This document shows, piece by piece, positions 25,101 through 30,625 of a DNA stretch of 64,000 bases. Numbering within the stretch: position 1 is the stretch's first letter; each line of letters opens with the position of its first letter. Origin of the DNA: Lytechinus variegatus (taxonomy: Eukaryota > Echinodermata > Echinoidea > Temnopleuroida > Toxopneustidae). The position numbers and the translations under genes are program-made. The stretch is from assembly GCF_018143015.1 (NCBI RefSeq), contig NC_054754.1:27694830-27758829 (forward strand), in the 5' to 3' direction. A model generated the notes under the pieces. That model was not told the DNA's origin. It saw only the letters and a list, made by a program, of their open reading frames with translations, and did no database searches.

Positions 25101-25458
25101 GATACACTGTCAAACATGTGTTTAGAAAAAATCTGTTAAGGTGATCTTCAGTATGATCATTTTTTTTTAATGTACATATGTCTAAATTTTCATTTGTTTG
25201 TATTAGTTTATCATTTGCAATTTCTATGTAATATTTTTTTCTAGATATTGGAAATGAAATAATTTTTTTTTTTTAAATGTGATCAATCAAATTGATTTTG
25301 ATAACTTGATTTTACAGACAGATAAATATTCATGACTTTTTACCTGATGTCAAGTTATCCTGAATCAAAGACTTGAACTCCTTGACAGTGTGAAGATCAT
25401 TTGATTCAAGATGAGGGAAAAGAGCTGTTGGCTCGGTGACATGTTGATGATGTGCCAT
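3260..25458 (-). CDS. TSC1: TSC1 (hamartin), complete coding span of 17 exons
   Basis: Hamartin scaffolds the TSC complex (TSC1-TSC2-TBC1D7), which acts on lysosomes as the GAP for Rheb and so restrains mTORC1. I joined exons 25344-25458, 24807-24910, 23623-23775, 22331-22475, 21723-21871, 20740-20813, 20122-20309, 17528-18313, 15955-16816, 15014-15194, 13327-13490, 11766-11862, 10753-10848, 8930-9071, 7389-7477, 6238-6306 and 3260-4144. All have GT-AG borders, and the 4299 nt close in frame to 1432 residues plus stop. Residues about 1-260 match the conserved helical N-terminal domain (for example [14 protein letters not shown] and LPMIP). Residues about 310-860 are a long Ser/Pro-rich region. 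Residues about 875-1160 are the heptad-rich coiled coil ([33 protein letters not shown]). The rest is a Ser-rich tail. The human protein is about 1164 residues, so the linkers are longer here. Recognition is by remembered similarity; 5' non-coding exons are not resolved. Confidence 0.95.
4145..6237. other. TSC1 intron 16: degenerate short repeats
   Basis: No exon found. About 4890-5340 is built from degenerate units resembling CCCAAATNN and CCCGAATNN. About 5480-6010 is crowded with variants of TGCGTGCCA and its complement, including a 28-base perfect hairpin near 5913-5942 around TTTTGGCACGCAC. Origin unknown. Confidence 0.4.
6238..6306 (-). CDS. TSC1: TSC1 coding exon 16 (coiled coil)
   Basis: 23 codons, phase 0 at both ends, residues 1116-1138. 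[14 protein letters not shown] matches human LLEQKKYLEDVKL. Acceptor TTAAAACAG, donor GTAATT. Confidence 0.93.
7389..7477 (-). CDS. TSC1: TSC1 coding exon 15 (coiled coil)
   Basis: 89 nt, residues 1086-1115 ([20 protein letters not shown]), corresponding to the human QTQRLDTSQKRILELE region. Donor GTATGT. The acceptor TCTATATAG is short on pyrimidines but frame-compatible. Confidence 0.87.
7868..8010. repeat. Palindromic repeat family G, copy 1
   Basis: Shares TTCATAAAAC, AACAAATTTGCAATAAC, TTGGCTGATAGTAA and TTGTTATAGAAATTGTGCC with copies at 10606-10730 and 55127-55274. Ends are complementary (TCATAAAAC against ATATGAAATGGGGGCC). Confidence 0.6.
8030..8900. repeat. Clustered CGTCTAA/CGTCCAA units in opposing orientations
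   Basis: About 8030-8250 has many degenerate units like CCATTTCGTCTAACAACC in one orientation. About 8785-8895 has the complement (TTGGACGAATTTGC, GCGAAATGGCAATTAGACC). The space between (8330-8780) holds ordinary sequence. The arrangement is that of a composite palindromic element beside TSC1 exon 14. Confidence 0.5.
8930..9071 (-). CDS. TSC1: TSC1 coding exon 14 (coiled coil)
   Basis: Residues 1039-1085. [20 protein letters not shown] corresponds to human FLNRQLLVLGEVNELYLE. A strongly charged helix, [19 protein letters not shown], follows. Acceptor CTATTCCAG, donor GTGAGC. Confidence 0.93.
9138..9642. mobile_element. Palindromic family A copy split by a retroposon-like insert
   Basis: The left half (9138-9211, GTAACACAAAGGTCAGC) and right half (9587-9642, GATCAATTGCAAACCTTTG) together equal one family A unit as seen at 34463 and 50162. 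The 375-bp insert begins on this strand TAGATAGATAGATAAAATGG, which on the minus strand is an A/T-rich 3' end with an (ATCT)n tail, typical of a truncated non-LTR element. Confidence 0.6.
9640..9832. mobile_element. Palindromic family B MITE, copy 1
   Basis: TGGTGGGTGTTTTATAAAGC at the left and the complement (ACAGATCTATGAAACTGCC) at the right. Inner arms CTGGTGAACCTTTCTT and AAGAAAGGATAACCAG. Immediately follows a family A unit. Related copies at 19678 and 50293. Confidence 0.75.
9918..10355. repeat. Direct repeat pair of about 48 bp
   Basis: TGGAGAAGCTTTAACATTAC (9918 on) and TGGAGAAGTTTTAAAATTGC (10308 on) both run into (A)TGAATAGAGANTTTCCAG, about 390 bases apart. They may be the ends of a degenerate duplication or an old element. 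In a TSC1 intron. Confidence 0.4.
10606..10730. repeat. Palindromic repeat family G, copy 2, beside a TSC1 donor
   Basis: Contains AAAGCTACTGAAATCATTCA and TTGATAGTAAAATTGG, shared with the copy at 55127. Its end is about 20 bases from the splice donor of TSC1 exon 13 (10751-10752). Confidence 0.6.
10753..10848 (-). CDS. TSC1: TSC1 coding exon 13 (coiled coil)
   Basis: Exactly 32 codons, phase 0 at both ends, residues 1007-1038 ([20 protein letters not shown]). Acceptor GAATACAG, donor GTAGGT. The sequence diverges from human; exon placement and frame support it. Confidence 0.85.
11193..11412 (+). mobile_element. tRNA-derived SINE
   Basis: A-box-like TAGCTTTGTTGGTATAGTGG and B-box-like GGGGTTCAAAATC about 35 bases later, followed by a non-tRNA body. 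Lies in the TSC1 intron between exons 12 and 13, antisense to the gene. Confidence 0.6.
11766..11862 (-). CDS. TSC1: TSC1 coding exon 12 (coiled coil)
   Basis: 97 nt, residues 974-1006, [20 protein letters not shown], a heptad-rich segment. The donor GTATGT is clear. The acceptor TTCTTGAAAG is weak but is the one that restores frame with exon 11. A small palindromic element (11911-12112) lies 49 bases upstream. Confidence 0.85.
11911..12112. mobile_element. Short palindromic MITE, CAGAGCTGCCAA ends
   Basis: Perfect 12-bp inverted ends (CAGAGCTGCCAA and TTGGCAGCTCTG) with internal AAAATCAGTA repeats. TACAAG occurs on both sides (11905-11910, 12113-12118), a 6-bp candidate target duplication. 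The CAG-type ends suggest hAT but the duplication is shorter than the usual 8 bp. Confidence 0.65.
12785..12960. repeat. Palindromic family F, diverged copy
   Basis: TGTGACATTTGCTCTGG at the left and GAAGCAAATGTCACGG at the right. The interior resembles copies at 23265 and 32885. In the TSC1 intron between exons 11 and 12. Confidence 0.5.
13107..13269. mobile_element. Palindromic MITE with 35-bp inverted ends
   Basis: CACCTCAGTCACATTTGCCC then TACAGTGGCCGTACGGC, mirrored by GCCGTACGGCCACTGTAG and GAGCAAATGTCACCGAGG. AACAGCTGTT appears in both arms. Ends 58 bases beyond the donor of TSC1 exon 11. Confidence 0.8.
13327..13490 (-). CDS. TSC1: TSC1 coding exon 11 (coiled coil)
   Basis: Residues 920-973. 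[20 protein letters not shown] aligns with human [20 protein letters not shown], followed by a Leu/Gln/Glu heptad pattern. Donor GTGAGT. The frame continues across to exon 12. Confidence 0.94.
14207..14667. mobile_element. TIR element with GTATTACCGAACAC ends
   Basis: Left end GGTAGCGGATCGTATTACCG; right end is the imperfect complement (GTGTTCGATAATACAATC). An inner copy of the motif is at 14423. Borders uncertain. Confidence 0.45.
14672..14983. mobile_element. Palindromic family D MITE, copy 1
   Basis: AGGCCCGTATTCTGATAGCA at the left and the complement (CTGACTTCAGAATATGGGTC) at the right, with inner arms ATGGATAGCC and GGCTTCCCAT. Same family at 40498 and 46004. Ends about 30 bases from the donor of TSC1 exon 10. 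Confidence 0.75.
15014..15194 (-). CDS. TSC1: TSC1 coding exon 10 (start of coiled coil)
   Basis: Residues 859-919. [16 protein letters not shown], then [20 protein letters not shown], matches human SVDWTHFGGSPPSDEI and [20 protein letters not shown] almost residue for residue. Acceptor TGACACAG, donor GTGAGC. Confidence 0.97.
15405..15620 (-). mobile_element. tRNA-derived SINE (minus strand)
   Basis: Read on the minus strand: TTGGTAGAGTGTCTGTCTCA resembles an A-box region and GGTTGAGAGTTAAAACCCC a B-box. The rest of the unit has no tRNA match. Lies between TSC1 exons 9 and 10 in the sense orientation. Confidence 0.5.
15955..16816 (-). CDS. TSC1: TSC1 coding exon 9 (large acidic/Ser-rich exon)
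   Basis: 862 nt, residues about 572-858. Rich in Glu, Asp and Ser, with little conservation until the end. There [20 protein letters not shown] aligns with human SPMEVLDRLIQQGADAHSK just before the coiled coil. [19 protein letters not shown] resembles human QAFTPIDLPCGSADESPAG. Acceptor TTCTACAG, donor GTAAGC. Confidence 0.93.
16817..17527. other. TSC1 intron 8: nothing recognised
   Basis: AT-rich, with a C-tract near 16940. ATTGCATCCCTTAAT occurs twice (about 17021 and 17141), a small direct duplication of about 110 bases. Confidence 0.4.
17528..18313 (-). CDS. TSC1: TSC1 coding exon 8 (large Ser/Pro-rich exon)
   Basis: 786 nt, residues about 310-571. The conserved island [17 protein letters not shown] aligns with human TLWSPSMVCGMTTPPTS. 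It continues with proline-directed Ser/Thr sites (TTPRDSPHS), a basic patch ([12 protein letters not shown]), and [20 protein letters not shown], which resembles human SVTLSDLPGFLGDLASEE. Most of the exon is predicted disordered. The antisense open frames here are shadows. Confidence 0.93.
19021..19626. mobile_element. Palindromic MITE, TTAAAGGACAAGTTCACCCC ends
   Basis: Left end as named, right end GGGGTGAACTTGACCATTAA. The arms extend about 150 bp (CATAACACTGAAAATTTCAT against ATGAAATTTTCAGCATTATG). Diverged relatives at 28788 and 53174. In TSC1 intron 7. Confidence 0.85.
19678..19856. mobile_element. Palindromic family B MITE, copy 2
   Basis: CTGGTGGGTGTTTCATAAAG at the left, CTTTATGAAACGGCCCCCTG at the right, with AAGAGCGACTTTAAGAAC and its complement inside. 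Alone here, without a family A neighbour. Confidence 0.8.
19942..20098. mobile_element. Palindromic family C MITE, copy 1
   Basis: GCATGAAAGGACTTGTCAGA at the left and TCTGACGGAAATGTTGATG then AAACGCTCCCCC at the right. Ends 23 bases from the donor of TSC1 exon 7. Related copies at 22637 and 39425. Confidence 0.75.
20122..20309 (-). CDS. TSC1: TSC1 coding exon 7
   Basis: Acceptor GATACAG, donor GTGAGT. Residues 247-309 begin [20 protein letters not shown], matching human [21 protein letters not shown], the end of the conserved N-terminal domain. The rest is Ser-rich. A palindromic element (19942-20098) ends 23 bases past the donor. Confidence 0.95.
20437..20620. repeat. Half copy of the 49110-type MITE
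   Basis: From GCATTTTATATTACATGACA through TTTATGACGTCACAAATCC to GAAATTCCCCTTTAA it matches, in inverted orientation, one arm of the element at 49110-49606. The other arm is absent. Confidence 0.6.
20740..20813 (-). CDS. TSC1: TSC1 coding exon 6
   Basis: 74 nt, residues 223-246: [20 protein letters not shown], matching human [20 protein letters not shown]. Acceptor CCCCTTCAG, donor GTTAGT. Leaves two bases (AG) that complete an Arg codon in the next exon. Confidence 0.93.
21157..21299. mobile_element. Palindromic MITE, GACTCCTAAGTTCC ends
   Basis: GACTCCTAAGTTCCCTAATC at the left, the complement (GGTTAGGAAATTTGGGAGTC) at the right; inner arms CGATCCTCTCA and TGAGAGGATTGG. In TSC1 intron 5. 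Confidence 0.65.
21520..21620. repeat. Small palindrome, GTGCATTGGTAGG ends
   Basis: TTTGTGCATTGGTAGGACTA is mirrored by AAAACCTACCAATGCGCTC; inner arms GTGACTATGG and CCATAGTTACC. Ends about 100 bases from the donor of TSC1 exon 5. Confidence 0.5.
21723..21871 (-). CDS. TSC1: TSC1 coding exon 5
   Basis: Acceptor CTTTGCAG, donor GTGAGT. Residues 173-222 include [20 protein letters not shown], nearly identical to the human segment [17 protein letters not shown]. Ends in phase 0. Confidence 0.97.
22331..22475 (-). CDS. TSC1: TSC1 coding exon 4
   Basis: Acceptor ATAAACAG, donor GTGAGA. Residues 125-172 include [20 protein letters not shown] and [14 protein letters not shown], very close to human VVVLTTGVLVLITMLP and IFGRLSSWCLKKPG. 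This is the diagnostic exon for hamartin. Confidence 0.97.
22637..22798. mobile_element. Palindromic family C MITE, copy 2
   Basis: CAGGGGAGCGTTTCATCAAT at the left and CCTTTCATGAAACGCCCTCC at the right; inner arms CCGACAAGTTGTCAG and TTGTCGGATAAA. In TSC1 intron 3. Confidence 0.75.
23265..23430. repeat. Family F repeat with telomere-like interior
   Basis: GGGTTCCATGACATTTGCTC at the left, then AACCCTGGATTT, a run of CCTAAACC/AACCCT units including AACCCTAACCCTA, and AAAGCCCAGAGC. Matches the element at 32885-33325 in inverted orientation. Confidence 0.55.
23434..23586. mobile_element. Palindromic MITE with GGGGCCCGTTGCAGAAAG ends
   Basis: Left GGGGCCCGTTGCAGAAAGAG and right CTCTTTCTGCAACGGGCCCC are perfect complements, giving a hairpin-prone 150-bp unit. 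It ends 36 bases from the donor of TSC1 exon 3. Confidence 0.85.
23623..23775 (-). CDS. TSC1: TSC1 coding exon 3
   Basis: Exactly 51 codons (residues 74-124), in phase 0 at both ends. Encodes the helical stretch [20 protein letters not shown], matching human [20 protein letters not shown]. A palindromic element at 23434-23586 ends only 36 bases beyond its donor side. Confidence 0.95.
24360..24562 (+). mobile_element. 3' end of a retroposon with A/C-rich tail
   Basis: AAATAAATTTCAAGC precedes a CAAACAAACAAAACAAAACA tail, as at the 3' end of a non-LTR retrotransposon on the plus strand, antisense to TSC1 intron 2. No coding part is seen. Confidence 0.45.
24807..24910 (-). CDS. TSC1: TSC1 coding exon 2
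   Basis: The acceptor TTTTTCAG and donor GTATGT flank 104 nt. Encodes about residues 39-73, including [18 protein letters not shown] and REPLDK, which align with human NTLVDYYLETSSQPA and QEPHDK. Ends in phase 0. Confidence 0.92.
25344..25458 (-). CDS. TSC1: TSC1 coding exon 1 (start codon)
   Basis: The ATG is at 25458-25456 and reads [13 protein letters not shown], resembling the short N-terminus of hamartin. The donor GTAAAA follows 25344 and leaves one base of a split codon. Encodes residues 1-38. The ATG is directly preceded by AACCAAG; an upstream acceptor near 25587 (TTTGAAACAG) could begin this exon with non-coding sequence. Confidence 0.85.
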
Positions 25459-25699
25459 CTTGGTTAATATGAAGAACACCAAAGTATGGATGGCAAACTT
25501 CCAGCAGCTGAACAGTCGATCGAATGTAATCTCACATGGAAAAGGAGTTCATGCATCAGTGTGTCAAAACCCTGGATTCCATCCCTGTTTCAAAGATGGA
25601 AATTTTTCAAATGGTACACAAAACCAAGTGTTGTTGCAATCAACCAAATTTAAGCACAACCAATCTTATTTTCACATGCTAGCATGTTCTGTCACATAG

Positions 25700-26327
25700 T
25701 ATGGCAGTGAGTCCAAACTTCGCGCGTGTCCAAACTTCGCGGATGGTCATTATCTCCAAAACTAGCCAATATCCTTAAAATCTGACATCATCAATGTGAA
25801 AAGCGACCTAAAATTACCCTTCGCTGAAAGTTTCTTTAGGATTGGTCCAGTATTCACGAAAATATTGGCAAAAGATCTGCAAATTTGTCACCGTTAGCGC
25901 CCGTTTTGAAGAAAGCAACAAGCATCACGATATCACCATTTTACAAGCAGAAATCATAAAAAATGTGACCTAACCTTTTCCATAGCATTTTGCCATCAAT
26001 CTGATATAAATATTTCACTTTTTGAGCTTGATTCTTTGTTTAAATCTCCACAAAAGCTTTGGTGCGCAAAGTTAGGTCACACTTTTTCTGAACGGTTTTC
26101 CAGCACAGCCCGCATTTGCCGATCGGAATAGAATTTTGAGATCGCGATACCGGCGAAACCCCGTGACCTACTTTACATTTTCGTCCATGATTTTATAGTT
26201 TACGATCTTGCCGTCAATGTGGTAACTATTTCTTGAATTGGTTTTGTATAAATTATCAATAATTTGTGGACAAAATTAAGCCTGATGAATATTTTTGAAA
26301 AGTGCGCGAAGTTTGGACACCCCATCA
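25700..26327. mobile_element. TIR element upstream of the TSC1 start codon
   Basis: GTGAGTCCAAACTTCGCGCG at the left (with GTGTCCAAACTTCGCGG repeated inside) and GTGCGCGAAGTTTGGACACC at the right. TAT/ATA flanks would suit a TA target. No transposase frame. Lies between the ATG exon and the probable promoter, so probably in a leader intron. Confidence 0.65.
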
Positions 26328-26599
26328 TACACCAATCACCGACATTCCCACTCATAAGAAAGTCCTAACTTGAAATATAAAAAAATCTCTCATCTAAAAA
26401 AGTCAAGAGGCTGAGCCCACACTAACAGGAAAGCCTTAAAAATGCTCAAGGTCAAGAGATTTGAATTTTTGCGAGGTTAAAATGACATCATCAAAATGGC
26501 AACTAGAAAAAAAACTAAACCATGGAATTAGTCAAGTTCGATTAATCTGTGCATGATTAGCATGAATTAAGTTAACTCTCAATTTGCCACATAAGATCT

Positions 26600-27110
26600 G
26601 ACCGCAATGCCAGTTGGCGAAGAACAATAGGAAACAAGATGGCGGCGTAAACATCGGGCAAGTCTCTTCCGTTTTTTCACAATATATTTCTATTTCATTT
26701 TGATGAATTCTTGTCTAAAAATAACGAGGAGAGTGTAGTAATGTCGGGAATGAAGTTTTATCCCATCAATTAGGGCTAGATTTATAGGTCTTACTTTTAG
26801 AAGGAAAGTAGAAATCTCGTGGGCGAAAGTTTCAGGTTTTGGCCGCCTACACGCACGTGAATATATACGAATACCTGGCTTCATTGAGAGTAACCTTGCG
26901 TCAGTAACTGATTTTTACTCCCTAGATTAGAAGCCGCCTGGCTACCAGGGCGTGGGGTGCCCGGGGCCGTCTTACTACCCGGAGTGTTCGGCATCAGACA
27001 TAAATGAAAACCGCTCAGGACACACACGCACTCGACAGCAGATTCACTCAGATCGTTCACGATCAAATTGTTATAACTTCATTTTATCACCTTGGCATGC
27101 ATTACCTCGG
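26600..27110 (-). promoter_or_regulatory. TSC1: Probable TSC1 promoter and 5' leader region
   Basis: Higher GC content and more CpGs than the surroundings, without recognisable repeats. It holds a CACGTG E-box (26854-26859), a YY1-like AAGATGGCGGC on the plus strand (26636-26646), and a donor-like CCAG|GTATTC on the minus strand whose exon would end at 26875. Such a leader exon would carry a 61-codon upstream open frame (27066-26881). The TSS is not visible; the YY1 orientation would also suit a divergent plus-strand transcript. Confidence 0.4.
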
Positions 27111-27299
27111 CGAAATTTTGATAAAAAGTCGCCAACAAACGTAGCAATGAAATTCATTCATACTCTTTGAGAAAAGGTGTTTATTATTTTGTCAAATCGA
27201 TTCGATTTACCTTCTGCGAGAGACGTGCACATCGCCATTACAAATCATGTGACATCAAAACAGCCGAGCCAGACGTCGATAGAGCTAGCTAGGGCCTAG

Positions 27300-28787
27300 G
27301 GTGGGGTGGGGGTGGGCCAGGGGGCGGGGAGGCATCGATAGTCTTTGCCACGGAACTGGATCCAAGCTATTGGATCCAATTAAAGTATATAACTTTAGCT
27401 CTTTTTTATTTTTAAAACTGAAAATGGGCCTATAGAATTTTGGCCACTAATTCCTCAGCATCTGGGCCCGGCCGTAAAACAGAAATATAGCAATTGATCA
27501 TATATGCTTGATTTTCGATTGTACACTATAAATGGAATCAATCGTTCTATGATGGTTGCTAAGTTTTGTGTTAAGGGCCCCAGTCTTTTGATCTTTCTGC
27601 TTTGGGTTTAATTTAGTGTGCCTTCAGGGATCGAGGCAGGTCTTTGCCTGGCTCGCTAGCCTGATGGGGTGTCCGGTCTTTGCCATTAATATTTCTACAA
27701 TGTCCATGGAATCCTTGATTGGCATTGGCTCCTGAGCCATGTTATTACCATTGTATTTAGAATAGCAAAGTTTGTTCTTAATTATATGCCCCCGGCCCCT
27801 CCCTGCCTCTTCTCAACATGCAGGCTGCTTCTGCAACTTATAAATTCAAGTACCTGCATTTCCAATGGAAATTCGTCTCCAAATCCATTTCCCTAATTAT
27901 GATCTTTTTTTATGTCTGCTTGTCAGATTTTTTACAGCTAGGCCGCGACTATATTTGACACAAGTTTTGAAGTGAGAACTTTCGGGGGCCTCATTAATTT
28001 GCATCAGCCCCCTATAAATTCCTGAATTTCACCCCCCCCCCCCTTATCCACATACCCCTCACTACTCAATTCATGGCTTCTTCTTTTTTCTTAAATCAGT
28101 GACATTTTGTCCATATCCCACTTCATTTACACCCTATCCTGTGTGATAATTTCTTTTAAGAAATACACCTCTCATTCATAGTGGTCTCTCTATCTATCTC
28201 TCCCCATCTCCCCCTCCCCCTCTCTCTCTCTCTTCCATCCCCCCCCCCTCTCTCTCCCTGCATGACAATACAGAAATAAATTACAGCTCGATACAGATTC
28301 TCTATAAACAATTTTATAAAGCATGATGCTCACACAAACAAAAATATGAATGTTGAAATGACTAATTTAAAAAAAATACAATGATCAACAGGAACAATAT
28401 AGATTACTGATTCCATAACTGAGGAACCAAAAAGAAATCCAGAAATCATATTGGCTAAAAATGAGCTCTGGTAGTTCAATAAAACCCCCATGCAATTACT
28501 TTACATTACTTTTTAGGTTAAAAAATATAGCTATCCATTACCCTTATCATAGGGCCTATATAAACATAGTAAAACACATGTAAACAAGTCAACTTAGACA
28601 ATGGGTAATTTGAGTCTTGACATGTATTATTTCCAGCATTTTTAAGAATTTGATAGGCATAAATATAGGCCTATGAGCAAAATTGGACAATAGAGATCTC
28701 ATTAATTTGACAGCGAAAATGTGTTACTCTTAATTCTCAGAATCTATTATCAGATGTCCCTCCTTTCATCTCAATTTTAGGTGCCCC
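27300..28787. other. Intergenic upstream of TSC1
   Basis: A G-rich patch at 27297-27335, C-tracts and a CT-rich microsatellite at about 28195-28260. No gene or coding exon seen. Confidence 0.4.
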
Positions 28788-29309
28788 TGAAGGGCAAGTC
28801 CACCCCAATGAAAGATTGATTTGAATAAAACAAGAAAAACAAAACGAGCATAATTCTGAGAAGCTCATCAAAATCGGACACAAAATAAGAAAGTTATGAC
28901 ATATTTAAGTTTCGCTTAATTTCACAAAAAATTGTATGCACAGATCCCAGTTTGTACATGTATCACCACTCACTATTTCTTTTGTATTTAATGAAATGAA
29001 ATCTGAAATATTTCAATTTTTTCAAGATTTATTGGTCCCTGAATATGTGGAATTCCATTGTTTTACAATCTTGTCGTTCAAATTCTAAAATCAAAGTATG
29101 GTGTAATTCAAAAAAAAAAATAGTAAGTGATTGAGACATTATCAACTCTCTCATATCACTGAGTTGTGCAAATAACTGTCTCATGAAAAATAAGCAAAAA
29201 TTTCAAAATGTCATAAATTCATACTTTTTTTCAGCATTATGCTTACATAGTGTTTTTTTTTCTCTATTAATGCAAATCAACCTTTTTTTACTGGAGTGGA
29301 CCTGACCTG
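28788..29309. repeat. Diverged relative of the 19021-type MITE
   Basis: GGGCAAGTCCACCCCAATG at the left and CTGGAGTGGACCTGACC at the right, with GATTTGAATAAAA, AAGAAAGTTATGACAT and the central ATTTCTTTTGTAT shared with the copies at 19021 and 53174. Confidence 0.65.
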
Positions 29310-29410
29310 AAACAGATATAAATATATCCTCTTAATTACTATAAGCCTAAATCTGAAGGAAAATATATTGCAATGAGAACAATGTCCAGAATAAACAAAA
29401 TGTTGTTTTC

Positions 29411-29852
29411 CCGGGGGAGGGGCAGTCAAATATATTGCTGTACACACGCGTGACCAAGAAATTTCCAAACACCCCCTAAACAAGTTTTTTTCTGTGTGCA
29501 AAATAACCCCTTAACAAGATTTTTGCGGGCTTTAGTTACACATTTTGGCCCCTAAACAAGTTGCTGCCAAAATATGACCTCGGGGGGAAAAAGCTTGGGA
29601 AAATAACACACCCTAAACACATTTGGCTAGTCTTTTAAAAAAAGCTTTTGGGAAAAAACGTACCCTAAATACGTTTGACCCCACGAATGACCATTGACCA
29701 GTCTTTCAAAACCACCCTTTTTCTTGAAAATCAGTGTTTTTGATACCCTTAACTAGTCCACACACGGACTGCATCTATAACTGAAGAAAAACACCCCTTT
29801 AAACTTGTTTTTTGGTCACATGTGTATACAGCAGTATATTTGACTGCCCCCC
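29411..29852. mobile_element. TIR transposon with 10-bp target duplication
   Basis: Ends GGGGCAGTCAAATATATTGC and GCAGTATATTTGACTGCCCC are inverted. TGTTGTTTTC flanks both sides (29401-29410 and 29853-29862). Interior has repeated CCCTAAACA/GGGAAAA units. No transposase. A duplication of about 10 bp would suit Mutator-like elements; the assignment is open. Confidence 0.75.
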
Positions 29853-30299
29853 TGTTGTTTTCATCAAAATTTGTACTAAATTAACCATTTTTCTATGCAG
29901 GTATCGATGCGAACACAGTGTATGGGATCGAATTATCAGATTGAACGGGAATAGACTGATTTTATATGAATTTGAACCAAATTGATTGAAAGCACACTGT
30001 CTTTGAATGATTTTTGTAATAAACAGTAGTCCATTCAATTGGGTTGGATTACTGGTGGAATTCAATTGGATGGAGAATGTTTTGAAACTGATCGGATTGA
30101 ACTACGTTTAATCACAATTAAACTGACTTCAACTGGATTTGATGGAATTAGTTCAGTTGCTTAGTGCACACTTAAGTTGAACCATGTAGGGGTGGACATA
30201 TAAGAATATATCATGGGGGGGCTCATTCCTATGCCCTTTAAAATATTGATTCAAATTGGTCTGCATGAAAGTCACATATGATGCACTAAAGGTCAAAGT

Positions 30300-30405
30300 T
30301 CAAAGGTGAGATTCTTGGACAGGTCTAATGTAGACGCAGCAGGCTGTTCCTTCGGCGTGGCTAGTGTCATAGTCATAAAAACACACACAGGATGTACCAG
30401 AACCT
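30300..30405 (-). other. Exon-like orphan open segment
   Basis: On the minus strand an acceptor-like TTTGTTTGTTAG (about 30406) is followed by an open frame containing CVCFYDYDTSHAEGTACCVY and ending in TGA at about 30305. I do not recognise the product and see no second exon. It may be chance. Confidence 0.2.
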
Positions 30406-30439
30406 AACAAACAAACATAACAAATGTATGTCAAAAAAA

Positions 30440-30625
30440 CATTCTTGAAGAAAAGAAACCTTCTAATTATGTTCCTTCAATATCTAAATATTTTCTGTTT
30501 TACATCCGACTTTAGTGTTTATTTGTATACTTAAAATAATTATTATTGTATGTACTGCCAGTGGATCAACAACTTTCTTCTATGTTTTTAACATTAACTA
30601 ATAAATGAATCTGAATCTGAAAACA
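30440..30625 (+). mobile_element. 3' end of a retroposon with TCTGAA tail
   Basis: TTTTTAACATTAACTAATAA followed by ATGAATCTGAATCTGAAA looks like the tail of a non-LTR element with a short microsatellite end. Only the last part is recognisable. Confidence 0.35.
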
